64,000 nucleotides of DNA from Fen-178 sp049516835 (GTDB taxonomy: Bacteria > Acidobacteriota > Terriglobia > Bryobacterales > Bryobacteraceae). The position numbers and the translations under genes are program-made. This document shows positions 41,956-50,115 of this stretch, piece by piece. The notes beneath the pieces were generated by a model, which had not been told where the DNA came from, made no database searches, and saw only the letters and a program-made list of their open reading frames with translations. The DNA lies in NCBI GenBank assembly GCA_049516835.1, contig JBEKSR010000002.1, positions 1-64,000 of the forward strand, read 5' to 3'. Position 1 is the first letter of the stretch. The number at the start of each line of letters is the position of its first letter.

Positions 41956-43287
41956 ATGCTCAAACATCGACCGTCATTCAGACTCTTTCCCGCGCTGCTG
42001 CTTGCGGCGGGAGCGTACGCGCAGACCGCCGTTGCCCCGCCGGGGTTGACGCTGGCGCAGGCAATCGACCAGGCACTGAAGAATAATTTACGGACAAACC
42101 TGGCGCGGGAGCGGACCAACGAATCGCGCGCGCAACGGGGAATCGGGCTTTCAGCGCTGTTGCCGAATGTCAGCGGCGCCGCATACCAGATGAACCTCAC
42201 GACTAATCTGGCGGCACAAGGACTATCGTCTTCCGTTTTCCCCGGCATCCCGGCCTTTATCGGACCCTTCAACCGTTTCGACGCCCGCTTCGAAATGGTG
42301 CAGAGCCTCTTCAACCTGGCTTCGATTCGCCATTATCAGGCGACGCGCTATGGCGTCCAACTCGCGGTAGAGCAGCGCCGGCTGGCGGAGCAGCAGGTCA
42401 CCACGGCTACCACCCTGGCGTATATCGGGCTGCTCGAGGCCGGTCAGTCGGTCGCGGCGGCGGAGGCCAATGTGCAGCTCGCCCGGCGGCTTCTCGATCT
42501 GGCCGCGAACCAGCGAAATGCCGGCATCGCCACCGGGCTCGACGTAGCCCGGGCCGAAACGCGTCTGGCGAGCCAGCAGGTGCAGCTCGCCCAAGTCCGC
42601 ACCAACCTGGATACCGCCAGGTTAAACCTGCTTCGCATGATCGGCGCGCCGCTCTACGCGCAGATGTCCCCCGCCGATGCGATGCGATTCGCGCCGCAGC
42701 CGCCACCGGAGGCCGGCGAAGCCATACGGCAGGCGCTTGCCGGCCGACTGGAGTTGTCCGTAGCCTCGGAACAGTTGCGCATCGCCGAAGCGGAACGCGG
42801 CGCCGCCATCGGGGGATGGGCGCCAACGATCGCGGCATTCGGCGACTACGGCGACAGCGGATTGAAGCCCAACGAAGTGAACCTGCCGACGCGCAGCATT
42901 GGCATCCGCATCGATGTCCCGGTCTTCGACGGTGGGCGCACACGGTCGGAGGTGCAGGTCGCGACCAGCCAGGTCCGCCAGGCGGAGATGCAGCTATCCG
43001 ACCTTCGAGCCGCCGTGGAGAAGGACGTACGGCAAGCTCTCGACAACCTGGCAACTCGGGAGGAACAGATGCGGGCCGCACAAAAGAACCTGGACCTGGC
43101 CCAGCGGGAACTCTCGCTGGCGCAGGACCGGTTCCAGAACGGAGTGGCGGACAACATCGAAGTGACCAGCGCCCAAACCGCCCTGGAAAACGCCCGGCAA
43201 ATGGCGGTATTCAGCCTGGCCCAGTTCAACATAGCGCGCCTGAATCTACTTTCAGCCCTGGGGCGCCCTGGGGATTTTGCTTTCTAG
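41956..43287 (+). CDS. TolC-family outer membrane efflux protein
   Basis: The 443-residue protein has a signal peptide (FPALLLAAGAYAQ) and two TolC repeats with long helices: LTLAQAIDQALKNNLRTNLARER, then VATSQVRQAEMQLSDLRAAVEKDVRQAL and ERFQNG-like DRFQNGVADNIEVTSAQTALENAR. It forms the outer channel for the following periplasmic adaptor and MFS pump. The ATG at 41956 follows GAGAG and the predicted sigma-54 start; an upstream GTG overlaps the promoter and is rejected. Confidence 0.92.
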   Translation: MLKHRPSFRLFPALLLAAGAYAQTAVAPPGLTLAQAIDQALKNNLRTNLARERTNESRAQRGIGLSALLPNVSGAAYQMNLTTNLAAQGLSSSVFPGIPAFIGPFNRFDARFEMVQSLFNLASIRHYQATRYGVQLAVEQRRLAEQQVTTATTLAYIGLLEAGQSVAAAEANVQLARRLLDLAANQRNAGIATGLDVARAETRLASQQVQLAQVRTNLDTARLNLLRMIGAPLYAQMSPADAMRFAPQPPPEAGEAIRQALAGRLELSVASEQLRIAEAERGAAIGGWAPTIAAFGDYGDSGLKPNEVNLPTRSIGIRIDVPVFDGGRTRSEVQVATSQVRQAEMQLSDLRAAVEKDVRQALDNLATREEQMRAAQKNLDLAQRELSLAQDRFQNGVADNIEVTSAQTALENARQMAVFSLAQFNIARLNLLSALGRPGDFAF

Positions 43288-43308
43288 AGGGCCAATCCGG
43301 AGAACAAG

Positions 43309-44601
43309 ATGACGAGCGAGATTCTCATCGACGACACAGCGAAGGTTAAACAGCCACGCAAGCGCGCGGCCTGGTTGATAGGCATCGGATTGGCGGCAAT
43401 CGCCGCCGTGGCCGGAGGCCTGTACTACCTTCATTCGCGGGCTTACGAATCCACCGACAACGCTTTCATAGAGGGAAGCGTGATTCAGGTCAGTCCGCGG
43501 GTTGGGGGCCAGATGCTCCGGGTACAGGTGCAGGACAACCAGCATGTGAACCGCGGGGACCCGATCGCGGAAATTGACGCGCGGGATTATGAGGCGCGGG
43601 CGGCGGAAGCGCGGGCTCGGTTGGCGGACATTTCCGCTCGGGCGGATGGCGCGCAGTCGAATTTGCTGCTCACTTCGACCGTAACCGACGCTGTCCTGGT
43701 TGAGGCCGGCGCCGCGGCTGACGCGGCTCGGGACCAGGTGCAGATCCTACAGGCGCACGCCGCGCAGGATGCCGCTGCGATTCGCGCTGCCGAGGCGGCC
43801 ATCCGCCAGGCGGAAGCCCAGCAATCAGCCGCCGAGGCGGAAGCCAGCCGTGCCGCCGAGGATGCCGTCCGCTATCGGGCAATGTACGCCAAAGATGAGG
43901 TCTCCAAGCAGCAGTTGGACCGCGCGCAAACGCAGGCCCGGGCAGCCGCGGCGGCGCAAGAAGCAGCCCGGCAGGCGACCGAAGCCGCCAAAGCGCATCT
44001 GGCGCAGGCGCGGGCAGCGCAGGCCTCCACACAGGCCGGCTTCCGCCAGGCGGAAAAGCAGGTAGTGCAGGCGCAAGGCCGGGTGAGCGAAGCCAAATCC
44101 GCGCCGCAGCAGATTCAGGTGCGGCATGCCGATGTGTCATCTCTTCGCGCGCAGGTCGAGCAGCAGCGCGCCGCGGTCGAGCAAGCGGCATTGGCTCTTT
44201 CCTACACCCGCATCTACGCACCCGAATCGGGGTACATCACGCGCAAGTCGGTTGAACCGGGCAATTTCGTGCAACCCGGCCAGCCGCTGATGGCGCTCGT
44301 GCCGGATCGACTCTGGGTGGTCGCCAACTTCAAAGAAACGCAACTGACGCACATGCGGCCGGGGCAGCCGGTGACGCTGAAGCTGGATGCGTATCCGCAA
44401 CTCCGGCTGCGCGGACACGTGGAGAGCATCCAGAGCGGAACCGGCGCGCGCTTCAGCCTTTTCCCGGCCGAGAATGCCACCGGCAACTACGTCAAGGTGG
44501 TCCAGCGAGTGCCGGTCAAGATCGTGCTCGATGAGCCTCCGCCGGCCGGATATCGGATCGGGCCGGGCATGTCGGTGGAACCCGAGGTCAAGGTCCGGTG
44601 A
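43309..44601 (+). CDS. HlyD/EmrA-type membrane fusion protein
   Basis: The 430-residue protein has an N-terminal membrane anchor (WLIGIGLAAIAAVAGGLYYL), a biotinyl-lipoyl half-motif (GSVIQVSPRVGGQMLRVQVQ), a very long Ala/Gln-rich coiled coil (residues 95-285), the second lipoyl half (YTRIYAPESGYITRKSVEPG) and a beta-barrel domain. It connects the EmrB-type pump to the TolC-like channel. It lies 21 bases after the tolC-like gene and overlaps the pump gene by four bases. Confidence 0.93.
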   Translation: MTSEILIDDTAKVKQPRKRAAWLIGIGLAAIAAVAGGLYYLHSRAYESTDNAFIEGSVIQVSPRVGGQMLRVQVQDNQHVNRGDPIAEIDARDYEARAAEARARLADISARADGAQSNLLLTSTVTDAVLVEAGAAADAARDQVQILQAHAAQDAAAIRAAEAAIRQAEAQQSAAEAEASRAAEDAVRYRAMYAKDEVSKQQLDRAQTQARAAAAAQEAARQATEAAKAHLAQARAAQASTQAGFRQAEKQVVQAQGRVSEAKSAPQQIQVRHADVSSLRAQVEQQRAAVEQAALALSYTRIYAPESGYITRKSVEPGNFVQPGQPLMALVPDRLWVVANFKETQLTHMRPGQPVTLKLDAYPQLRLRGHVESIQSGTGARFSLFPAENATGNYVKVVQRVPVKIVLDEPPPAGYRIGPGMSVEPEVKVR

Positions 44602-46175
44602 ATACGCACTCCACCGAGAACAGTCCGGCTGAATGGCGTCCCAGCTTCAATCCGTGGCTGATCGCCATGGCGGTCATGGTAGCGACGTTCATGGAGGTCC
44701 TGGACACGACGATTACGTCTGTGGCGCTGCCCAACATGGCGGGCAGCCTGTCGTCCACCAACGAAGAGGCTACTTGGGTCCTGACAAGTTACCTGGTCGC
44801 CAATGCCATTGTGCTTCCTGCCAGCGGTTGGTTCTCCCTCCGCTTCGGCCGAAAGCGCTTTTTGCTGATCTGCACCGGTCTGTTTACGGCCGCATCGTTC
44901 CTATGCGGGTTGGCCCCGTCCATGCCCGCGCTCATCCTGGCCCGCATCCTGCAAGGGGCTGGCGGCGGCGCATTAATGCCGCTCTCCCAGGCCATTCTTC
45001 TGGAGAGCTTCCCGCGAGAGAAACAGGGAATGGCAATGGCGATGTACGGCCTGGGAATCGTGGGCGCTCCCGTCATCGGCCCATATGTAGGTGGATGGTT
45101 GACCGACAACTACTCCTGGCGCTGGATCTTCAACATCAACATCCCCATCGGGGTCCTCGCCATCTTTCTGATGGCACGCTACGTCGAAGACCCGCCGTAT
45201 ATCAAGAATTCCAGGCCGGGCACGATCGACAGAATCGGCTTCGGGCTGCTTACTGTTTGGCTGGCCACTCTCCAGGTCGTCCTGGACAAGGGGCAAGAAG
45301 AGGATTGGTTCGCGAGCACCTGGATCACCTGGTTCAGCATCATCTCGGTTGGGGCTCTGGCAGTGCTGATCGTGCGGGAATTGCGCACACCGGAGCCCAT
45401 CGTGGACTTACGTGTTTTCCGAAACCGGAATTTCTGGGTCGGCACCGGCATGATGACTGTTCTTATGGCGGGCGTGTACAGCGCTCTCGCCATGCTCCCC
45501 CTGTTCCTGCAGACGTTGCTCGGCTATACTTCTCAAAGCTCCGGTCTGGCGACGGCGCCACGCGGCGTCGGGGCCATGATCGCCATGCCGATTGTTGGCG
45601 TCCTCATGTCCTATGTGGACAGCAAGTGGCTGATGTCGCTGGGCATAGCCTGCCTTGCGGGATCCACGTTGATGCTTGGAAACCTGACGCTGGACGTCTC
45701 CATGGCGGCGATTGTTTGGCCCAATGTGTTGCAGGGTGTGGGCATGGCGCTTGTCATGGTCCCTCTCATGGCCATCTCGGTCGGAACGCTTCCCAACGAG
45801 AAGATCGGCAACGCCAGCGGAATCTTCAACCTCATGCGTATCCTGGGCGGCAGTATCGGGATATCCGTCTCCACGACATACCTGGCGCGCATGGCCCAGA
45901 CCCACCAGGCGAATCTCGTCAGTCATATGACGCCATACGATCCGGCGTTTCAGCAGCGCCTCTCGGGGATTGCAGCCGGGCTGAGCCGATACACCGCAGA
46001 ACCACAGGCCCACATGCAGGCATATGGGCTGCTGCATGGCATGCTGCTTCAGCAGGCTTACCTGGGGGCCTACGTAGATCTGTTCTGCTGGACAGCGCTA
46101 ATCATGGCGCTGTGCTTGCCGGGCGTGTGGCTGCTCAAGAACGTGGTCACGAAGGGGAGCCTGGCTCCCCACTGA
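44598..46175 (+). CDS. MFS drug efflux pump, DHA2 (EmrB/QacA) family
   Basis: The 525-residue protein has 14 predicted membrane segments. The DHA2 signature LDTTITSVALPNMAGSL (motif D1) lies near residue 27, LRFGRKRFLLICTGLFTAAS (motif A) near 80, and GAPVIGPYVGGWLTD (motif C) near 155. It uses the proton gradient to expel hydrophobic compounds, with the adaptor and channel forming a three-part system. Start GTG at 44598, overlapping the adaptor gene. Likely regulated by the sigma-54 activator. Confidence 0.94.
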   Translation: MNTHSTENSPAEWRPSFNPWLIAMAVMVATFMEVLDTTITSVALPNMAGSLSSTNEEATWVLTSYLVANAIVLPASGWFSLRFGRKRFLLICTGLFTAASFLCGLAPSMPALILARILQGAGGGALMPLSQAILLESFPREKQGMAMAMYGLGIVGAPVIGPYVGGWLTDNYSWRWIFNINIPIGVLAIFLMARYVEDPPYIKNSRPGTIDRIGFGLLTVWLATLQVVLDKGQEEDWFASTWITWFSIISVGALAVLIVRELRTPEPIVDLRVFRNRNFWVGTGMMTVLMAGVYSALAMLPLFLQTLLGYTSQSSGLATAPRGVGAMIAMPIVGVLMSYVDSKWLMSLGIACLAGSTLMLGNLTLDVSMAAIVWPNVLQGVGMALVMVPLMAISVGTLPNEKIGNASGIFNLMRILGGSIGISVSTTYLARMAQTHQANLVSHMTPYDPAFQQRLSGIAAGLSRYTAEPQAHMQAYGLLHGMLLQQAYLGAYVDLFCWTALIMALCLPGVWLLKNVVTKGSLAPH

Positions 46176-46229
46176 GCGCGAGCGTCCCAGCGCTCCTGCT
46201 ACCATCTACGCAGGGAGCACATAATTCAC

Positions 46230-47246
46230 ATGGCTGAGATTCATGCATTGGCCGCGCGGCAGGCGCGCGGAAAACTGGGGCCGTTGGTCTACGACCCGGG
46301 GCCTCTGGGAGACGAGCAGGTCGAAATCGACGTCGAGTACTGCGGCATTTGCCATTCCGACCTTTCGATGTTGAATAACGACTGGCAGATTACGCAGTAT
46401 CCCTTGGTCCCTGGGCATGAGGCCATTGGAAAGATTTCCGCTATGGGCCGCGGCGCCAAGTCGGTTCGCATCGGACAAACCGTGGGGCTGGGCTGGAATG
46501 CCGGCAGTTGCCTGCACTGCCGCCACTGCCTCACCGGCAATCACAACATGTGCCAGAGCCTGGAACAGACTATCGTCGGCAGGCATGGCGCCTTCGCCAC
46601 CAAAGTCCGCTGCCATTGGTGCTGGGCTACTCCGATTCCGGAGGGCGTCGATGTGGCCAAGGCCGGGCCGTTGCTTTGCGGCGGAATCACGGTATTCAAC
46701 CCGCTTCTCGAATGCGGCGTGCTGCCCACGCATAAGGTGGGCGTCGTCGGAATCGGCGGCCTCGGGCACATGGCGCTGCAATTCCTGAACAAGTGGGGAT
46801 GCGACGTGACGGCGTTCACTTCTTCCGCTTCAAAATCGGACGAGGCCCGGCGGATGGGCGCCCACCACGTGGTGGATACGCATTCGGCGGAACAGTTGAG
46901 GCTGTCGGCCGGGAGCTTCGATTTCATTCTGTCGACGGTAAACGCGGGCCTGGATTGGACGGCATATCTGTCGGCGCTGGCTCCCAAAGGGCGTCTTCAC
47001 ATCGTGGGTGTGGTGCCCGAGCCGCTGCCCATTCCAGCATTTCCGTTGATCGCCGGCGAGCGGTCGGTGGGCGGGTCGCCTTCGGGGGCTCCGGCTACCG
47101 TCGCCACTATGCTGGATTTCTGCTCCCGGCACCAGATCGGTCCGGTCACCGAGGAGTTTCCCATGAGCCGGGCCAATGAAGCGCTAGCGCACCTGGAGGC
47201 CGGCAAAGCCCGCTATCGCATCGTGCTTCGGAACGATCTTGGGTAG
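46230..47246 (+). CDS. Zinc-dependent alcohol dehydrogenase / aldehyde reductase (Ahr/YahK-like)
   Basis: The 338-residue MDR enzyme has catalytic zinc ligands in CGICHSDLS and GHEAIG, the structural zinc Cys4 (SCLHCRHCLTGNHNMC) and the Rossmann motif GIGGLGHMALQF. It resembles NADPH-dependent cinnamyl-alcohol/aldehyde reductases such as YahK and Ahr. It starts 54 bases after the pump gene and might be part of the detoxification response, but its own promoter cannot be excluded. It overlaps the next gene by eight bases. Confidence 0.92.
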   Translation: MAEIHALAARQARGKLGPLVYDPGPLGDEQVEIDVEYCGICHSDLSMLNNDWQITQYPLVPGHEAIGKISAMGRGAKSVRIGQTVGLGWNAGSCLHCRHCLTGNHNMCQSLEQTIVGRHGAFATKVRCHWCWATPIPEGVDVAKAGPLLCGGITVFNPLLECGVLPTHKVGVVGIGGLGHMALQFLNKWGCDVTAFTSSASKSDEARRMGAHHVVDTHSAEQLRLSAGSFDFILSTVNAGLDWTAYLSALAPKGRLHIVGVVPEPLPIPAFPLIAGERSVGGSPSGAPATVATMLDFCSRHQIGPVTEEFPMSRANEALAHLEAGKARYRIVLRNDLG

Positions 47247-49083
47247 CGGCCGGTCATCCTTCACCGGGGCGTGGCTGTTGCCGCTCCTGCTGGCGTTGTG
47301 CCTCGTCCGGCTCTGGTTCATGCCGTTGCCTTCGAGCTTCTGGCTGGATGAGATGGCCACTGTTTTTGTCGCGCAGCAGGGCTCGAATCACCCATCGCTG
47401 GCCGACGCGGCGCCGCAGGCGTGGCGCTCCTGGTACTACCCCGTCATCCGGATCAATGGCGCGGTCTTGGGATATTCCGAGGTGGCCACTCGCCTGCCGT
47501 CCATTCTGGCCATGGCCGGATTCCTCGTGCTCCTGGCCGGCCTTGCGCGGCGGCTGATCCATCCGGAAGCGGCGTGGTTTGCGGTGTTTGCGTGCCTCGC
47601 TCTGCCGGGCCTGAACTACCAGGCCGCCAACGCGCGGCCTTACGCGCTGGGCATGTGCGTGTTCGCGGCCGCCCTGCTGTTCCTGGTGAGGTGGCTGGAC
47701 TTCGGAGGATGGCGCGATGCGCTGTTGTTCGCCGCCAGTGCCGCGCTGGTCGAGTACATTCACCTGCTGTTCTGGCCCTCGTGCCTGGTATTTGTTCTCT
47801 ATGCCGCGGCGCGCGTGGCCCGCGGCGAGACTCCTGTGAATTGGAGGCGCGCGGTCTTGATCTTCTGCCTCTGGGCCTCCGCGCTGCTGCCGGTTATGGC
47901 GCAGACGCTCTCTTTACTGCGCGACGCGCGCGCGCACGTCATCGCCCCCTTGCCGCCGCTCTGGCAATTCCTCCGCTCTCTGGAATTGACGCTCGTCCTG
48001 GGATGCGCTCTGGCCGCATGGCTGATCGCCCGCGTGCGGCGGTGGCGGCCGGATGCGCGGAAGCTCTCCCTATCCACGATCGTTCTCATCGCCGCATGGT
48101 GGCTATGCCAGCCGGTCCTCCTGTACGCGTTTTCCTGGCTGACCGGCGACGCGGTTTTTGTCCCGCGCTACCTGCAATTGGCGCTGCCGGGCGCGACGCT
48201 CGCCTCCACGGCGATGGCGGCACTGTTCATTCCGGCTGGGCAGTGGCGGCGGATCTCGGTCGTATTGGCCCTCGCGGGGTTTCTCTTTCAGGGACAATGG
48301 CGCCAGCCCTGGCCGAGGCACCACAACTCCGATTGGCGCGCGGCCGCGGGCGCCGTCAACCAACTCGAAGCCGCGGGGGAGATCCCCGTGATTTGCCCCA
48401 GTCCGTTCATTGAGGCCCGGCCGCCGGCCTGGCGGCCCGACTACCCGCTGCCTGGATTCCTGTACGCGCACCTGGCGGTCTATCCCATTTCGGGGAAGGT
48501 CTACCTGTTTCCTTTCGAGAATTCCCCGGAAGCCGAATCCCAAGCTTCCGCGCTGGCACAAGGCGCGCTTTCCTCCTCGCGACGCTTCCTGATTTACGGC
48601 TGGGGACCGCAAGTGAACTTCTGGCGGGACTGGTTCGCGCGCCGTCCCGAATTCGCCGGCTGGCATCAGCGGCGCGTGGGGCCCTTCGCCGACGTGGACC
48701 TGGTGCTGTTTGAAGCCGCGCCGGTGCTCGCCATGTCTTGTGCTACCATACCCCCGAAATGTCCTGCCCCTACTTCTATCCGGTGGAACCGCGGGCCGGC
48801 ACTGCGATTCTGCCGCTGGGCGATCGATGGGCGGGCGTGTGCCGGGCGGTTCCCGATCTGCCCTGGCAGCCGGACGAAGCCGTGCTCCAGCGGCTCTGCA
48901 ACCTCGGCTATGCGCGCGGAACATGCGCCCGCTTCCCATCCGGCGACGGTCCCGACGCGGTGCGCTTTACCCTCTCGCGGGATCAGGGCGCTTCCCTCCG
49001 AATCTACTACGTCCTGGAGCGGGATCACCATCCGTTTGCTCACGGGCCGCTGGAGTACTCCGTGGCCGGGGGAGCATTCGTGA
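47239..49083 (+). CDS. GT39-like membrane glycosyltransferase; 3' part reads through the next gene
   Basis: The frame encodes 614 residues. The first 495 or so look genuine: ten or more membrane segments, SSFWLDEMATVFVAQQG (the loop Asp/Glu of PMT_2 enzymes), YSEVATRLPSILAM and a C-terminal soluble domain ending near VGPFADVDLVLFE. The last 115 residues, from about 48740, overlap in another frame the four-cysteine protein at 48759 and have Ser/Arg/Thr-rich composition typical of a non-native frame. I infer that the normal stop has been lost. Donor and acceptor unknown; probably polyprenyl-phosphate sugar. Confidence 0.75.
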   Translation: MGSGRSSFTGAWLLPLLLALCLVRLWFMPLPSSFWLDEMATVFVAQQGSNHPSLADAAPQAWRSWYYPVIRINGAVLGYSEVATRLPSILAMAGFLVLLAGLARRLIHPEAAWFAVFACLALPGLNYQAANARPYALGMCVFAAALLFLVRWLDFGGWRDALLFAASAALVEYIHLLFWPSCLVFVLYAAARVARGETPVNWRRAVLIFCLWASALLPVMAQTLSLLRDARAHVIAPLPPLWQFLRSLELTLVLGCALAAWLIARVRRWRPDARKLSLSTIVLIAAWWLCQPVLLYAFSWLTGDAVFVPRYLQLALPGATLASTAMAALFIPAGQWRRISVVLALAGFLFQGQWRQPWPRHHNSDWRAAAGAVNQLEAAGEIPVICPSPFIEARPPAWRPDYPLPGFLYAHLAVYPISGKVYLFPFENSPEAESQASALAQGALSSSRRFLIYGWGPQVNFWRDWFARRPEFAGWHQRRVGPFADVDLVLFEAAPVLAMSCATIPPKCPAPTSIRWNRGPALRFCRWAIDGRACAGRFPICPGSRTKPCSSGSATSAMRAEHAPASHPATVPTRCALPSRGIRALPSESTTSWSGITIRLLTGRWSTPWPGEHS

Positions 49084-49175
49084 ATCCTCCTCCCGGCGAA
49101 ACCGTGAGCCGCCAGGCGCAGGCCTATGTCGAGAGCTATCTGCGCCGCAGAGGGCGTCGAAATCGGGTGGCATGA
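48759..49175 (+). CDS. Small four-cysteine protein of unknown function
   Basis: The 138-residue protein reads MSCPYFYPVEPRAG, GVCRAVPDLPW, RLCNLGYARGTCARFP and ends YLRRRGRRNRVA. The four Cys (residues 3, 28, 47 and 54 approximately) could bind a metal or iron-sulfur cluster. I recognise similar proteins in Acidobacteria but know no function. Its TGA overlaps the thioesterase ATG (ATGA), implying coupled translation. It overlaps the 3' part of the GT39-like frame by over 320 bases. Confidence 0.7.
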   Translation: MSCPYFYPVEPRAGTAILPLGDRWAGVCRAVPDLPWQPDEAVLQRLCNLGYARGTCARFPSGDGPDAVRFTLSRDQGASLRIYYVLERDHHPFAHGPLEYSVAGGAFVNPPPGETVSRQAQAYVESYLRRRGRRNRVA

Positions 49176-49684
49176 TGGAAGGCAAACCGGTGCGCGAATC
49201 GGTGTCGGAATACTCCGAGCTGGCGCTGCCCAACGACGCCAACGGCCTGGGTCACGTCCTGGGCGGAAAGGTCATGCACCTGGTGGACGTGGCGGGCGCC
49301 ATGGCCGCCATGCGGCACGCGCGCAAGCCCGTCGTCACGGCTTCCGTCGACAGTTTGCATTTCCTCCACCCGGTCCATATCGGGGAGCTGATCATCCTCA
49401 GCTCCTCGGTGAACCGGGTCTTCCGCACATCGATGGAAGTGGGAGTCAAGGTGGTCACCGAGAACCTCATGACCGGCGAGCGGCTGCATACCTGCTCCGC
49501 CTACCTGACGTTCGTGGCGCTCGATGAGAACGGAAACACCGCTGCGATTGCGCCCGTAATTCCGGAAACCGAAGAGGAAAAGCAGCGCTTCCGCGAAGCT
49601 GGAGAACGCCGGGAATACCGCCTAAGAGGGAAAAGGGGACAGACGCATTTTCCGCCTCTCACCCCTCCTTGTACATGTACTTGA
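49172..49684 (+). CDS. Acyl-CoA thioesterase, hotdog fold (YciA/BACH type)
   Basis: The 170-residue protein hydrolyses acyl-CoA thioesters. LPNDANGLGHVLGGKVMHLVD is the active-site segment (conserved Asn/Asp, G-G and helix), with VVTASVDSLHFLHPVHIGEL typical of the YciA/BACH branch. Start ATG at 49172 overlaps the preceding gene. The final residues KRGQTHFPP are translated from a palindromic repeat core (49631-49653) and not from the ancestral gene; the original stop was probably earlier, near REYR. The 3' end overlaps the convergent Hfq-like gene by 26 bases. Confidence 0.9.
   Translation: MMEGKPVRESVSEYSELALPNDANGLGHVLGGKVMHLVDVAGAMAAMRHARKPVVTASVDSLHFLHPVHIGELIILSSSVNRVFRTSMEVGVKVVTENLMTGERLHTCSAYLTFVALDENGNTAAIAPVIPETEEEKQRFREAGERREYRLRGKRGQTHFPPLTPPCTCT
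49631..49653 (+). repeat. Half copy of the GGG(A/T)CAGACGC repeat
   Basis: AAAAGGGGACAGACGCATTT and the following TTCC match one arm of the perfect palindrome at 62331-62387, with A for T in one position. It forms the 3' end of the thioesterase gene. Confidence 0.75.
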
Positions 49685-49964
49685 TACAAGGCTTGTAGAG
49701 CAGCAGGTTGGGCTCGCCCGTGCGATTCACCTTCAGGCAGCACCGGTCGTACCATTCGATGGTTCCGTGAAGTGTTTCTCCATCGCGCAGCACGAAGACC
49801 ATGGCGGTCTTGGCCTGCATCTGTTTCACGTAGTAAAAATTTTCCGCATTGGTCTGATCCGGCGGAACAGGCTTCTTCTGCTGCGGGGCCCGGCGGGGAG
49901 GCGCGATCTGTTCTTTGATCTCGTTAAGAGACGGACGAATAAGTTTGCGATTGACAGCTTCCAC
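49659..49964 (-). CDS. hfq: Hfq-like RNA chaperone with N-terminal extension
   Basis: The 101-residue protein has an Sm fold in residues 42-101: NFYYVKQMQAKTAMVFVLRDGETLHGTIEWYD (Sm1, GxIxxxD), then LLLYKPCIKYMYK (Sm2, with YK in the place of YKH). The first 40 residues (LNEIKEQIAPPRRAPQQKKP) form a basic, proline-rich extension; usual Hfq has a short N-terminus and C-terminal tail instead. Start is GTG 49964. Hfq binds small RNAs and mRNA; this variant lacks the usual KH after the tyrosine. No hflX or miaA neighbours. Confidence 0.75.
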   Translation of the reverse strand: MEAVNRKLIRPSLNEIKEQIAPPRRAPQQKKPVPPDQTNAENFYYVKQMQAKTAMVFVLRDGETLHGTIEWYDRCCLKVNRTGEPNLLLYKPCIKYMYKEG

Positions 49965-50115
49965 AGGATGCCATCCTTCGAAAAGATTATGATGAACCCC
50001 CGCTACTGGCTCAAGCGGGGCGGTTTCAGTCGGGTCGATAGTCTAACCCACACATAGCACACCGCCTCACTCGCCGCAACGTGCCTGCGCTACCATCAAC
50101 CTGAGCCACCCTCCC

